From positions 1-49,589 of the forward strand of contig JBFFXF010000012.1 of the NCBI GenBank assembly GCA_041569895.1: a stretch of DNA of 49,589 bases, given 5' to 3'. The DNA comes from JBFFXF01 sp041569895 (lineage in GTDB: Bacteria > Planctomycetota > UBA8108 > JACQVS01). Under the pieces are notes generated by a model. The model made no database searches, was not told the origin of the DNA, and saw nothing but the letters and a program-made list of their open reading frames with translations. Below are positions 14,923 through 24,677 of the stretch, piece by piece. The translations under genes were made by a program, and so were the position numbers. The number at the start of each line of letters is the position of its first letter. Within the stretch, counting starts at the first letter, position 1.

Positions 14923-17900
14923 CTATCCTTTCACCCGCAGCATCCGACCGCACCACGCCACCCCGTCCTCGACCAGGGTCACCGTCGTCGGCAGGAGCAC
15001 CGACGTCAGGAAGGTCGAGACGGTGATCCCGCCCATGATGACGAGCGCCATGGTGTAGTACGCCATGCCGCCGAGCGACGGCTGCTTGATGACGATCGGC
15101 ACGAGGCCGAGGAGTGTCGTCATCGCCGTCATCAGGATCGGACGCAGCCGCTCGCGGCACCCGAGGATCATCGCGTCGTGTCGCGGCATGCCGCTGCGGC
15201 GGTACTGGTTGATGTGCTCGATCATGACGATGCCGTTGTTGACGACGATGCCGATCAGCAGCAGGACGCCGACCGCCGCCGGCTGGTCGAAGTCCGCGCC
15301 GACGGCCCACAGGGTCCAGAGCGCGCCGGCCAGCGCGAAGGGCAGCGCGATCATCAGCGCGATCGCCTGCTGAACGGACTCGAAGAGACCGGACATGACC
15401 GCGAAGATCAGCAGCAGCGCCAGCCCGAGGTTGACGAGGAACTCCAGCGACATCTCGCGCTTGCGATCCTGCCAGTCCCCGAAGGTCCAGGAGTAGCCGG
15501 GGGGAAAGTACATCGTGCTCATCGCCGCCGTGACGAGGGGGACGTAATCCTCCCGCGTGCCCGTCGTGTAGCGCGCGCCCACCCACACGCTGGTCATCCT
15601 CTCGTCGCGCTCGACGCGCCGCGGGCCGCGCCGATCGTTGAAGTCCGCCACCGAGGCGAGCGGCACACGCTCCCGATCGGCGGTCCACGCCGGCAAGTTG
15701 TAGAGCTGGGCGAGCGTCTCCTTCTCGCGCTCGTCGAGGGTCAGTCGCATCTCGCGCTCGCCGTCGGGGGTCCGGAAGCGCTGCAGCCTCCGCCCCCGGA
15801 ACGTCAGCCCGACGGTCTCGGAGACCTGCCCGGCAGTGATGCCGTATCTCGCCAGCAGGTCGCGATCGAGCTCGACGTGGAGCTCCTCGTGTACGTCGCG
15901 GTAACCGGAGAAGAAGTTCTTGAGCCCGGGGATCTGCTCCAGTCGGCGGCGGGCCTCCTCGGCGAGCTCCCCGAGCACCTCCGAGTCATCGCCGACGAGC
16001 TGGAACGCGATCATCTTCCCCCGATTGCGGTGCCAGGAGCGGTGGTGCTCGGAGAGGTCCCAGCGAATGCCGGCGACGTCCGGCAGCACTTCCCGCAGCC
16101 GCTGGCGCACGGTCTCGAGGTTCTCCTGCGTCGCCTCTCCCTCGCCGAGGTAGATCCGCGTCATCGCGAAGCCATCACGCCAGTAGCTGTAGATCGACCG
16201 CGCCATCAGCCGGTCGCGGTGCGGCTCGAGCAGCTTCTCGACCTGCGTGACCACCTCCTCCTTCTTCTCGAGCGGCACCTCCTCGCTGAAGTCGTAGCGC
16301 ACCTGCACGTAGAGCGGCGCGTCGCGGTTGTCGAAGTTGATGTCCGTTCTCAGGAAGGGGAACACCGCCGATGCGGTGACGGCGATGCCGATCAGCGGCG
16401 TCAGCCAGCGGTGGCGCAGGTTGAACTCGAGGAGACGCCGATAGCGGTCCTCGAGCCAGACGAGCCACCGCTCGCGCGGACGCTGGCGGGCGCGGATGAA
16501 CCACGACGTCGCGAGCGGGATCAGCGTCTGGCTGATGAAGAGCGACGCGAGCAGCGTCAGGCAGACCGTGAAGCCGATCTCCTTGAGCGGGATGCTGAGC
16601 TCGCTCGGCTTGTTGAACACCAGCGGCAGGAACACGATCACCGACGTCAGCGTCGCCGCGATCACCGCGACCGACACTTCTCGCGAGCCGAGCCGCGCGG
16701 CGGTCTTCTGGTCGTCGCCGCGCTCCTGGTGCCGGAAGATGTTCTCGATGACGACCACGGCGTTGTCGACCAGCATCCCGATGCCGACGATCAGTCCGAG
16801 CAGTGTCAGCGTGTTCAGGGTGCTGCCCTGCGCCCAGATGAATCCGCACGTCGCGATCAGCGCCAGCGGGATGCACAGCACCGACACCAGCGTCGTCGAC
16901 AGTCGCCGCAGGAAGAGGTAGAGCACGGCCGAGGCGAGCACCGCGCCGAAGACACCGGTGAAGAAGAGCTCGGCCAGCGTGCGCCGGATCTCCAGCCCCT
17001 GATCGAACCAGGCCATGAAGCTGACCCCCTTGAGCTCGGGGTCTTCGTTCATCTTTTCCAGGCGCTCCTTCAGCCTGTCGCACACCTCGACGACGTTGGC
17101 GCCCGCCTCGGCGCTGACGGTGAGGCCGACGGCGAAGTTCCCGTCGAGGTGTCGCCCGAACTCGAGCGGCGGCTCCTCGTAGACCACGTCCGCGACGTCG
17201 CGCAGGCGCAGGCCGTCGGCGCGCAGCACGAGGTTGCCCACCTCGTCGATGGTCTTGAAGCTGCCGATCGTGCGCAGCGCGAGCCGCACCTCGCCGTCGG
17301 TGATCTTGCCGAGCGACTGGTCGAAGTTGCTCGAGCGCAGGATGCGGCTGACCTCGCGGACGTCGATGCGGTGCAGCTCCAGATCGGCGATGCGCAGATT
17401 GATGCGCACCTCCTTGGGGTTGACGCCGTCGATGCGCACCTGCGCGACGCCGGGGACACGCTGCAGTGGCCGGACGATTCTCCGCTCCAGGAGGTCGTAG
17501 CTCTCGCTGAGGTCGAGCTCCGAGCTGACCCGGACCTCGAGGATCGGATCGTCCGCCTCGTCGCCGCGCCAGTGCGTGCCGATGGTGATGTCCTCGATGT
17601 CCTCCGGCAGGTCGCGACGGATGCGGTCGAGCTTCTCCCACATCTCGACCCGCGCCAGGTGGAGGTCGGTGCCCCAGTCGAACTCGAGCCGGATGTTGCC
17701 GCCGTCGGTCCAGCACCGTGACCACATGCGGCGCAGCCCCTTGACCGACCCGAGCGCGTCCTCGGCCGGTCGTATGATCATGCGCTCGATCTGCTCCGGC
17801 GACGCGTTCGGGTACGGAAATCGCGCGAAGAGCTCCGGCTCCTCCATGTCCGGCAGGTGCGCGAGCGGCAGGCGCGTGACCGCCACCGTGCCGAGGACCG

Positions 17901-17964
17901 CCAGGCTGACGAGGATCATCAGCGTCGTCACGTGCCGGCGGATGGCGAGCTCGGGGAGAGTCAT
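14923..17964 (-). CDS. RND efflux transporter, second pump subunit
   Basis: A 1013-residue inner-membrane proton-driven exporter of the AcrB/MdtC group. It starts with the RND N-terminus (LAIRRHVTTLMILVSLAVLG), has two large periplasmic loops and twelve predicted membrane helices, and holds GMLVDNAVVVIEN in helix 4, which keeps one of the two proton-relay aspartates (the second is Asn). ATG 17964 overlaps the stop of the preceding pump gene in an ATGA, so translation is probably coupled. It is clearly divergent from the first pump and not a duplicate copy. The pair plus one adaptor resembles the MdtABC layout. The outer-membrane channel is not in this operon. Array D lies just after the stop. 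Confidence 0.95.
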   Translation of the reverse strand: MTLPELAIRRHVTTLMILVSLAVLGTVAVTRLPLAHLPDMEEPELFARFPYPNASPEQIERMIIRPAEDALGSVKGLRRMWSRCWTDGGNIRLEFDWGTDLHLARVEMWEKLDRIRRDLPEDIEDITIGTHWRGDEADDPILEVRVSSELDLSESYDLLERRIVRPLQRVPGVAQVRIDGVNPKEVRINLRIADLELHRIDVREVSRILRSSNFDQSLGKITDGEVRLALRTIGSFKTIDEVGNLVLRADGLRLRDVADVVYEEPPLEFGRHLDGNFAVGLTVSAEAGANVVEVCDRLKERLEKMNEDPELKGVSFMAWFDQGLEIRRTLAELFFTGVFGAVLASAVLYLFLRRLSTTLVSVLCIPLALIATCGFIWAQGSTLNTLTLLGLIVGIGMLVDNAVVVIENIFRHQERGDDQKTAARLGSREVSVAVIAATLTSVIVFLPLVFNKPSELSIPLKEIGFTVCLTLLASLFISQTLIPLATSWFIRARQRPRERWLVWLEDRYRRLLEFNLRHRWLTPLIGIAVTASAVFPFLRTDINFDNRDAPLYVQVRYDFSEEVPLEKKEEVVTQVEKLLEPHRDRLMARSIYSYWRDGFAMTRIYLGEGEATQENLETVRQRLREVLPDVAGIRWDLSEHHRSWHRNRGKMIAFQLVGDDSEVLGELAEEARRRLEQIPGLKNFFSGYRDVHEELHVELDRDLLARYGITAGQVSETVGLTFRGRRLQRFRTPDGEREMRLTLDEREKETLAQLYNLPAWTADRERVPLASVADFNDRRGPRRVERDERMTSVWVGARYTTGTREDYVPLVTAAMSTMYFPPGYSWTFGDWQDRKREMSLEFLVNLGLALLLIFAVMSGLFESVQQAIALMIALPFALAGALWTLWAVGADFDQPAAVGVLLLIGIVVNNGIVMIEHINQYRRSGMPRHDAMILGCRERLRPILMTAMTTLLGLVPIVIKQPSLGGMAYYTMALVIMGGITVSTFLTSVLLPTTVTLVEDGVAWCGRMLRVKG

Positions 17965-20900
17965 GGCGCGCCTCCCGTCTCGAGGTCCGCCTCGCGGTCC
18001 GGGGTGACCCGCGAGGGCACCGCGACGTAGGCCGCCGGAATCACCACCAGGGTGAGCAGGGTGCTGAGCAGCAGCCCGCTCGCGACGGTGATCGCGAGCG
18101 GTGACCTGAGCTCGGCGCCCTCGCCCCACGAGATCGCCATCGGCATGAGGCCGAGCACCGTCGTCAGGGTCGTCATCAGGATCGGACGCAGGCGGATGTG
18201 CCCGGCTTGCACCACGGCGTCGACCTTTTCGAGACCGACCCGCCGCAGGCGGTTGATGGTGTCGATCAGCACGATGGCGTTGTTGACGACGATCCCGACC
18301 AGCATGATGCAGCCGATCAGCACGATGACGGTGATCGACGTGCCGGTGGCGAGCAGGCCCGCGACGACGCCGACGAGCGACAGCGGGATGGTGAACAGGA
18401 TGAGGAACGGGTGCAGGAACGACTCGAAGGTCGACGCCATGACGAGGTAGACGAGGAAGATCGCCAGGCCGATCGCGAAGCGCAGACTGGTGAAGGAGAC
18501 CTGCATCTCGCGGTTCTGCCCGCCGAGCTCCGTGGTCATCCCGGGCGGCGGCGGCGAGCTCTCGATCAGGCTCGAGACCTCGTCGATGGCGCCGCCGAGA
18601 CTGCGCCCGGCGAGGTTCGCCGTGATCACCGCCGCGCGCTCCTGCTGCAGGCGGTGGATCTCCGCCGGCCCGCGCGCGAGATCGACATCCGCGACGGTCG
18701 AGAGACGGATCGGCGCGCCGCTCGGACCCGGAATCACGAGGTTGCGCACGTCGGCGACCGATGAGCGGTCGAGCTCACGGTTGCGGATGCGGATGTCGAT
18801 CTGGCGGTCCTCCTCCTTGAAGCGCGTCGGCACGACCCCCTGAACGCGGCTGCGCAGCGTGTCGGAGAGCGTGCCGAGCTCGAGGCCGAGCGACGCGAGC
18901 CGGTCGCGATCGAAGACCACCTGGAGCTCCGGATTGCCCGCCTCGAGCGACGAGCGCACGTCGACGAGGCCAGGAATCGTGCCGATGCGCCGGGCCAGCT
19001 CGAGCGAGTACGACCGCAGATCGGAGAGGTTCTCGCCGTAGACGACCACCTCGATCGGCGTCTTCAGGCTGAAGTATGACGGCCGCCCGAATTTGATGTC
19101 GAGGTCCGGGATCCCCTCGAACCGCGCCCTGAGCTCCGAGATCGCCCGCGCTTCCGTGACGTCGTCGGAGCGGTCCTCCATGACGACGTTGAACTGCCCG
19201 AGGTTCTCCGCTCTGGTGTTGATCGCCATGCCGCCGGCCACCAGTCGGCTGCCGACTGTCGAGTACGACAGCGCCACGGCGTCGTTGATAGCCGCCGCCG
19301 CCACCATGCCGCGGATGACCCGATCGGTGGCGACGAGCGACGTCCCCTCGGGCATGTTGACCTCGAAGAAGAACTCCCCCTCGCTGAGCTGCGGGATCAG
19401 CTCGGTGCCGATCCAGCGCAGCGACCAGACCGAGGCGGCGAAGAGACCGAAGGCGACGACGAGCGTCAGCCAGGCCGCGCGAAGCGAGCCCCGCACGAGA
19501 CGATCGTAAAGCCGCGACAGCCACCCGAGCGTCATCACGGTCGTGTCGCGACCCTCGACCAGCGCGCCCCGCACTCGCGTGTCGCTGCCGAGGGCGCTCA
19601 GCATCGGGATCGCCGTCAGCGCGACCGCCAGCGACGCGAGCATGCTGATGGTCACCGTCAGCGCCTGGTCGCCGAAGAGCTGGCCGGCGACCCCCTCGAC
19701 GAAGACGATCGGCAGGAAGACGGCGACGGTCGTCAGCGTCGAGGCGACGACGGCTGGACCGACCTCCGTCGCGCCCTCGACGGCCGCCCGGGTCAGCGAC
19801 AGGCCGCCCTGCCGCTTCCGGAAGATCGACTCGAGGACGACGATGGAGTTGTCGACCAGCATGCCGATGCCGAGCGTCAGACCGCCGAGCGACATGATGT
19901 TGAGCGATATGTCGAGGCGGTACATGAAGACGAACGTCGCGATGACCGAGATCGGGATCGACGTCGCGACGATCAACGTGCTGCGGCCATCGCGCAGGAA
20001 CATGAACAGCACCAGCACGGCGAGCACGCCGCCGACGATCGCGGCGTTGCGCACCTCGGCGATCGCGCGGCTGATGAAGCTCGACTGGTCGAAGAGCACC
20101 GTCAGGCGGTGCTCCTCGGGCAGCCGTCCGCGCCAGTGATCGAGGCGCTCCCGGACGAGGCGCGCGACCTCGACCGTGTTCGCGTCGCCCTCCTTGTAGA
20201 TGGCGATCTCGACCGACTCCTGGCCGTCGACGCGCGTGATCTCCTCGCGCTCCTTGGCGCCCATGTAGACCCGCGCCACCTCGCGGAGGCGCACCGAGGC
20301 GCCGTTGTTCTGCCAGACGATCAGCTCGCCGATCTCCTCGACGGTGTCGAACTCGTTGACCGTGCGAATCAGATACTGGCTCTCCTCCCCTCGCAGCGCG
20401 CCGCCGGGGAGGTTGACGTTGGAGACGCCGACCACCTGCCGGATGCGCTCGAGCGGGATGCCGAGCGCGGCGAGGCGCTCCTGGTCGATCTCGATCTGGA
20501 TCTCCTCCTCGAAACCGCCCTTCACCTGCGCCGAGGCGACGCCCTTGATGGTCTCGAGGCTCTGCTTGATCTTCATCTCCGCGAGGTAGCGCATGCGCGT
20601 CAGGTCGCCGTCGCCGTGGAGGGCGACGCGGAGGATCGGATCGAGAGACGGGTCGAAGCGCAGGACAATCGGCTCCTCGGCATCCTCGGGAAGCACGATG
20701 CGGTCGAGCTTCTCGCGCACCTCCATCGACATCAGATCCATGCTGGTGCCCCACTCGAACTCGAGCGTCACCTCCGACGTGCCCGAGCGCGACACCGAGT
20801 GGATCGTCTGCAGTCCGCCGAGCACGCCGACCGCCTCCTCGACCGGCCGCGTGATGAGGTTCTCGACCTCCTGCGGGGCCGTGTCGGGGAACTCCGTCTG

Positions 20901-21044
20901 CACGGTGATCGACGGATAGGTGATGTCGGGGAAGAGCTCGATCGTCAGCCGGGAATAGCCGACGAAACCGAAGGCGAGCACCGCGAGAACCGTCATCGTG
21001 ACGGTGACGCGGCGGCGCACCGCGGTCTCGATGATCTTCCGCAT
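17961..21044 (-). CDS. RND efflux transporter, first pump subunit
   Basis: A 1027-residue inner-membrane RND exporter. Family signatures include the N-terminal helix and FPDITYPSITVQTEFPDTAPQ written over residues 37-56, ITRPVEEAV, GMLVDNSIVVLES (helix 4, single Asp of the relay pair), FLPIVFVEGVAGQLF and the C-terminal RLRPILMTTLTTVLG. The ATG overlaps the adaptor stop by one base (TGATG) and its own stop overlaps the next pump start by four, so the three genes form a tight operon. It probably assembles with the second pump into a heterotrimer as in MdtBC, an inference from the gene order. Substrates are unknown. Confidence 0.95.
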   Translation of the reverse strand: MRKIIETAVRRRVTVTMTVLAVLAFGFVGYSRLTIELFPDITYPSITVQTEFPDTAPQEVENLITRPVEEAVGVLGGLQTIHSVSRSGTSEVTLEFEWGTSMDLMSMEVREKLDRIVLPEDAEEPIVLRFDPSLDPILRVALHGDGDLTRMRYLAEMKIKQSLETIKGVASAQVKGGFEEEIQIEIDQERLAALGIPLERIRQVVGVSNVNLPGGALRGEESQYLIRTVNEFDTVEEIGELIVWQNNGASVRLREVARVYMGAKEREEITRVDGQESVEIAIYKEGDANTVEVARLVRERLDHWRGRLPEEHRLTVLFDQSSFISRAIAEVRNAAIVGGVLAVLVLFMFLRDGRSTLIVATSIPISVIATFVFMYRLDISLNIMSLGGLTLGIGMLVDNSIVVLESIFRKRQGGLSLTRAAVEGATEVGPAVVASTLTTVAVFLPIVFVEGVAGQLFGDQALTVTISMLASLAVALTAIPMLSALGSDTRVRGALVEGRDTTVMTLGWLSRLYDRLVRGSLRAAWLTLVVAFGLFAASVWSLRWIGTELIPQLSEGEFFFEVNMPEGTSLVATDRVIRGMVAAAAINDAVALSYSTVGSRLVAGGMAINTRAENLGQFNVVMEDRSDDVTEARAISELRARFEGIPDLDIKFGRPSYFSLKTPIEVVVYGENLSDLRSYSLELARRIGTIPGLVDVRSSLEAGNPELQVVFDRDRLASLGLELGTLSDTLRSRVQGVVPTRFKEEDRQIDIRIRNRELDRSSVADVRNLVIPGPSGAPIRLSTVADVDLARGPAEIHRLQQERAAVITANLAGRSLGGAIDEVSSLIESSPPPPGMTTELGGQNREMQVSFTSLRFAIGLAIFLVYLVMASTFESFLHPFLILFTIPLSLVGVVAGLLATGTSITVIVLIGCIMLVGIVVNNAIVLIDTINRLRRVGLEKVDAVVQAGHIRLRPILMTTLTTVLGLMPMAISWGEGAELRSPLAITVASGLLLSTLLTLVVIPAAYVAVPSRVTPDREADLETGGAP

Positions 21045-22156
21045 CAGGAGCTCTGGCTTGTCGCGGAGGGCAGGGTGATCGGGGCGTCCGACAGCACCTT
21101 GAGCGGCGCGCCGTGCTTGAGTGAACGCTGCCCCTTGATCACCACGCGCTCCCCCGCCTGGACGCCGGTGAGGATCTCCGCGTGCATGTCGTCCGTGAAG
21201 CCGACCTCGACGACGCGACGCTCGGCGCGGTCGTCCTCGATCGCGACGTAGACGATGCGCTCGCCCTTGTCGCTGATCACGGCGTTCTTGACGACGAGCG
21301 TCGACTCCTCGCGCCGCTCGGTGACGATGTTCACCTCGGCGAAGTCACCCGGCCGCGTCTCCGGTGGGTACTCGTGCACCTCGATGGTCACCTTGATGGT
21401 GCCCGTCGAGGGATCGATGATCGGACTGACGAGCTTGATGCGCCCCTCGAGCCGCTCGCCGGTGCTGTCGAGCACGAGCTCGACGGCCTGGTCCGCCTGG
21501 ATCTTCTTGAACTCCTTCGCCGGCACGTGCACGCGCGCCAGCAACGGATCGAAGTCCGCGATGGTGAAGAGCGACGTGTCGAGGCTCACCTTCTGGCCGA
21601 CGTCGGCGTGGCGCAGCGTGATGCGCCCGGCGAACGGCGCCCGCACCGTGGTGTAGTCGACGTCGAGACGCGCCAGCGCCTCGGTGGCCCTGGCGACCTC
21701 GTACTCGTTGCGGGCGGTGTCGTACTCCTCCACCGACACCAGGTTCTGGGCGAGCATCTCCTCGAGACGCTGGAACTTCGCGCCGAGGTTCTTGGTGCTC
21801 GCCTCCGCCTGGCGGAGCACGTGCAGGTACTCCACGTTGTCGATACGCAGCAGCGGGTCGCCGGTGTCGACGAGGTCACCCTCCTCGACGAGGATCTCGA
21901 TGACCACGCCCGCGACGCGCGCGACGACCTCCGCCCGCTTCTCCACCTCGAGCGTCGCCGTGGTGCGATAATAGCTGGCGATCGGCCCGCGCCGGGCCGG
22001 CTCGATGGCGACCGGCACCGGCGCCTGGGCCAGCTTGCCGAGCGCCGTGCCGGCGGCGCCAGTGCTCGCGTCCCCCCGCCCGCAGCCCGGGCAGAGCGCC
22101 AGAGCCAGCAGGGAGAGGGCGGGGCCGACAATCGAAAGCTTCGAAGCGGTCTTCAT
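21044..22156 (-). CDS. RND periplasmic adaptor (HlyD/AcrA family), predicted lipoprotein
   Basis: 370 residues. The N-terminus (LSIVGPALSLLALALCPGCGRGDAS) is a lipoprotein-like signal with Cys at the end of the hydrophobic run. Then come the lipoyl half-motifs (VARVAGVVIEILVEEGDLVDTGDPLLRIDN and VRAPFAGRITLRHADVGQKVS, described here by their ends), an alpha-hairpin between them (about residues 115-175) and a beta-barrel/membrane-proximal domain ending VQAGERVVIKGQ. It links the inner-membrane pumps to an outer-membrane channel. ATG 22156 is chosen from the signal peptide; the open frame upstream is a shadow of the neighbouring gene. A convincing promoter was not found in the 119 bp upstream. 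Confidence 0.94.
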   Translation of the reverse strand: MKTASKLSIVGPALSLLALALCPGCGRGDASTGAAGTALGKLAQAPVPVAIEPARRGPIASYYRTTATLEVEKRAEVVARVAGVVIEILVEEGDLVDTGDPLLRIDNVEYLHVLRQAEASTKNLGAKFQRLEEMLAQNLVSVEEYDTARNEYEVARATEALARLDVDYTTVRAPFAGRITLRHADVGQKVSLDTSLFTIADFDPLLARVHVPAKEFKKIQADQAVELVLDSTGERLEGRIKLVSPIIDPSTGTIKVTIEVHEYPPETRPGDFAEVNIVTERREESTLVVKNAVISDKGERIVYVAIEDDRAERRVVEVGFTDDMHAEILTGVQAGERVVIKGQRSLKHGAPLKVLSDAPITLPSATSQSS

Positions 22157-22275
22157 TTGCGTCTTCGGCGGCGACTCGATCCACCCGGTCCCATGGTAGC
22201 TGAAACCGCCTCGGGAAGGGAAGGTTTTGTTGCCATCCGGCCCGAGATCGCCGGCGGGGCCCCTCGAAATCGCAG

Positions 22276-24609
22276 TCATCGCCCCGCCGTGAACACGACA
22301 TCGTCGAGAAACACCTCGACGAAGTGCCCTCCCCGGTGCCAGCTCAGCACCCCGAAGCGGTCGAGGGCCGCGTTGCCCCGCACGGTCTCCGCGTCGAGGT
22401 CGAGGGTCGCCGAGCGGCCGTCGAGCGTCGACACGATGCGCAGCCCCGACTCGAGCGGAATGGCGTCGATCGACCACTCGTGGGACTCCCCGTCCGGGCG
22501 GATTATCGGTCCCTCGCCGAGCACGGCGCGCCGGTCGTCCGAGGCGCCGCACGCCGGGCGTACGAAGTGTCCGGCGCGGCTCGGCCCCTCGACGAGGATG
22601 CCGACGAAGTTGTCGGGTGGCGCGCCGATCGCGGTGCGCGAGTTGTACCAGCCGATCAACACCGCGCTGTCGGCCGCGGCGTTCGTCATCGCCAGACGTC
22701 CCGTGGCGGTGAGGCGGTCGTCGAGCGAGAGGCTCTCGACCGGTGCGCCGTACGCCATCGCGTTCTGCGGTCGCGTGCTCTCGATCCGCCAGACGAGGCC
22801 GCCGATCTCGCCCGCCTCGCCGCCCGCGCGCGATCCGCCAGGGCGATGCGCGAAGTCGTGCACGGGTCGCACCTGGCAATCGAGGAATCGCGTCCGGTTG
22901 CCGCGCGCCTCCCAGCCGGGATCGTCCTCGAAGCGCTCCGTCTCCCCGCCGACGGTGACGTCGTCGAACCACACCTCGAGCGCGCCGCCGGCGATCATCT
23001 GGTTGAGCAGGCCAAAGCGATCGAAGACCGCGCCCTCGCGGCGGTGCCCCTCGCCGAGCGCGGCGCGGTGCGTCCGGCCGTCGAGGACGAGGACAATTTC
23101 CCCGCGGCCCCCGGCGCCGGCCGGGTCGTACCTCAGCGACCAGTGATGCGACGCGCCGTCGGCCGGGATGAGGTCGTCGGTCGCCGTCTGGTACGGACCC
23201 TCGAAGGTCTGGCCACCGCCCGTCCTCCACGTCGCCGTGCCGTACTCGAAGAAGACCCGGAACGCGTTGCCCTCGCCGTCGAGTCGGAGCACCAGCGAGT
23301 TCGGCGTCCGCCACCCCCGGGACGCGCTGTTGAACCAGCCGAAGAGGACCCCGCTGCCGCCGCTCGATGCCGTCACCGCGAACCGCCCGGAGGCCTCGAG
23401 CCGATCCTCGAGCGTCCGCGGCGCGATCACGCGCGCGTAGCTCGACGGCGTCAACGAGCGCGACACGAGCCCGCCGATCTCGCCCGCCTCCCCGCCGGCG
23501 CGCGTCGACGCGGCGTATCCGAAGTCCTGCACCGTCGTCACGCAATCCTCCGGTCGCGGCACGGTGTTGACCGCGTCCCACTCCGGATCGGACGAGAAGT
23601 CCTCGGTCCGCTGCGGCACGCGGCGGCGACCGGTGGTCGAGACGTAGTCGATCCATGCCGTATCGAGGTCGAGCGTCCGGTCGGCGGGCGCGGCGTGGAG
23701 CAGCACGCCGAAGCGCAGCCGCATCGCCCCGTCCCGTGGCACGACAACGCGGCTTTCCTGGCCCGCGGAGAAGTCGCGCACGCCGAACGGGTTCGCCACC
23801 AGCAGCCCGTAGTCGCGCGCGTGGAAACGACTGGGCCGGAAGTTTCCCGGATGCGCCATCAGCGTGACGCCGGCTCGACGCCCGCCGACGACGCCGCTGG
23901 CGTCGCACCAGCGCGCCGGCCGACCCCAGATGCCGGCCTCGTTCTCCCGTCCCTCGTCGTCGAGCATGCGCCCGCCCGCGGCGACGGCGATCGGCGTCGC
24001 GACGCGCACGCCGAGACCCATCTCCTGCTGGTCCCCGAAGACGAGATCGCCGGAAGCCGGCCGGAGAGTCGAGTCGATCGCCAGCAGCACGCCCCAGGGG
24101 CGCACGAAGAGCTCGTAGCGGCACGTCTCCGTGCAGACGGTCTCGCCGCCCGCGACGTATCGGTTGATCACCGCGAACGAGCCCTCGCGCGCACCGCCGC
24201 GGGGGGCCTGATCGAAGCGTTCGTGGACGACGAGCGCGCCGCGCCGGTTGCGCCAGAAGTCATGCCCGCCGAGCCGCCCGAATCCGAGCCAGAGCCCGGG
24301 GTGCATGTCGGCGTGGTCGGTGCGGTCCTGCCCCTCGATCGGCGGGTGATTGCGCGACAGGGGGACGCCATCGGGCGATCGCAGGTGCGCGAAGTGGGGC
24401 CGCTGGATGACCTCGTCCCGCATGACGTACGATGCGATGCGGGCGCCGTCGACGAGGACGTCGAGCGCGCTGCCGCTCCGGCGAAAGCTCACCTCGGCCT
24501 CCGGACGCGCGGACGCGGTTCCGGCCCGCAGAGAGAGCAGCGCGATCAGGGCGACGATGAGAGCCGCCGGTCGCGGTCGGCCCGCGCCGGAAGAGAGGTG
24601 GGGGTTCAC
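22276..24609 (-). CDS. secreted PmoA-family (DUF6807) protein with two concanavalin-like repeats
   Basis: A 777-residue exported protein with GTG start and signal peptide (ALIVALIALLSLRAGTASA). Residues about 35-350 match the PmoA/DUF6807 family through RDEVIQRPHFAHLRSPDG, HPGLWLGFGRLGGHDFWRNR and WGRPARWCDASG. The rest consists of two related beta-sandwich domains, each containing GGEAGEIGGLV, an LDDRL/LEDRL..ATGRLA segment and a closing (W/L)FDDV strand, so the second half arose by tandem duplication. Despite the family name there is no methane monooxygenase activity implied; these proteins are associated with polysaccharide loci. GGAG nine bases before the GTG fits a ribosome site. It lies 68 bp downstream of the tectonin/Ig-like gene and is probably cotranscribed. 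Confidence 0.85.
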   Translation of the reverse strand: MNPHLSSGAGRPRPAALIVALIALLSLRAGTASARPEAEVSFRRSGSALDVLVDGARIASYVMRDEVIQRPHFAHLRSPDGVPLSRNHPPIEGQDRTDHADMHPGLWLGFGRLGGHDFWRNRRGALVVHERFDQAPRGGAREGSFAVINRYVAGGETVCTETCRYELFVRPWGVLLAIDSTLRPASGDLVFGDQQEMGLGVRVATPIAVAAGGRMLDDEGRENEAGIWGRPARWCDASGVVGGRRAGVTLMAHPGNFRPSRFHARDYGLLVANPFGVRDFSAGQESRVVVPRDGAMRLRFGVLLHAAPADRTLDLDTAWIDYVSTTGRRRVPQRTEDFSSDPEWDAVNTVPRPEDCVTTVQDFGYAASTRAGGEAGEIGGLVSRSLTPSSYARVIAPRTLEDRLEASGRFAVTASSGGSGVLFGWFNSASRGWRTPNSLVLRLDGEGNAFRVFFEYGTATWRTGGGQTFEGPYQTATDDLIPADGASHHWSLRYDPAGAGGRGEIVLVLDGRTHRAALGEGHRREGAVFDRFGLLNQMIAGGALEVWFDDVTVGGETERFEDDPGWEARGNRTRFLDCQVRPVHDFAHRPGGSRAGGEAGEIGGLVWRIESTRPQNAMAYGAPVESLSLDDRLTATGRLAMTNAAADSAVLIGWYNSRTAIGAPPDNFVGILVEGPSRAGHFVRPACGASDDRRAVLGEGPIIRPDGESHEWSIDAIPLESGLRIVSTLDGRSATLDLDAETVRGNAALDRFGVLSWHRGGHFVEVFLDDVVFTAGR

Positions 24610-24677
24610 GAGGGTTGCTCCGTCTCGTTTCGCCGCGTCGTCGCGGATGACCCGCTCTCACAGAGTCTGAACGCGAA

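Noticed and set aside
15178..17721. 847-residue plus-strand frame opposite the second RND pump
   Set aside because: Antisense of a complete RND gene; no recognisable domain.
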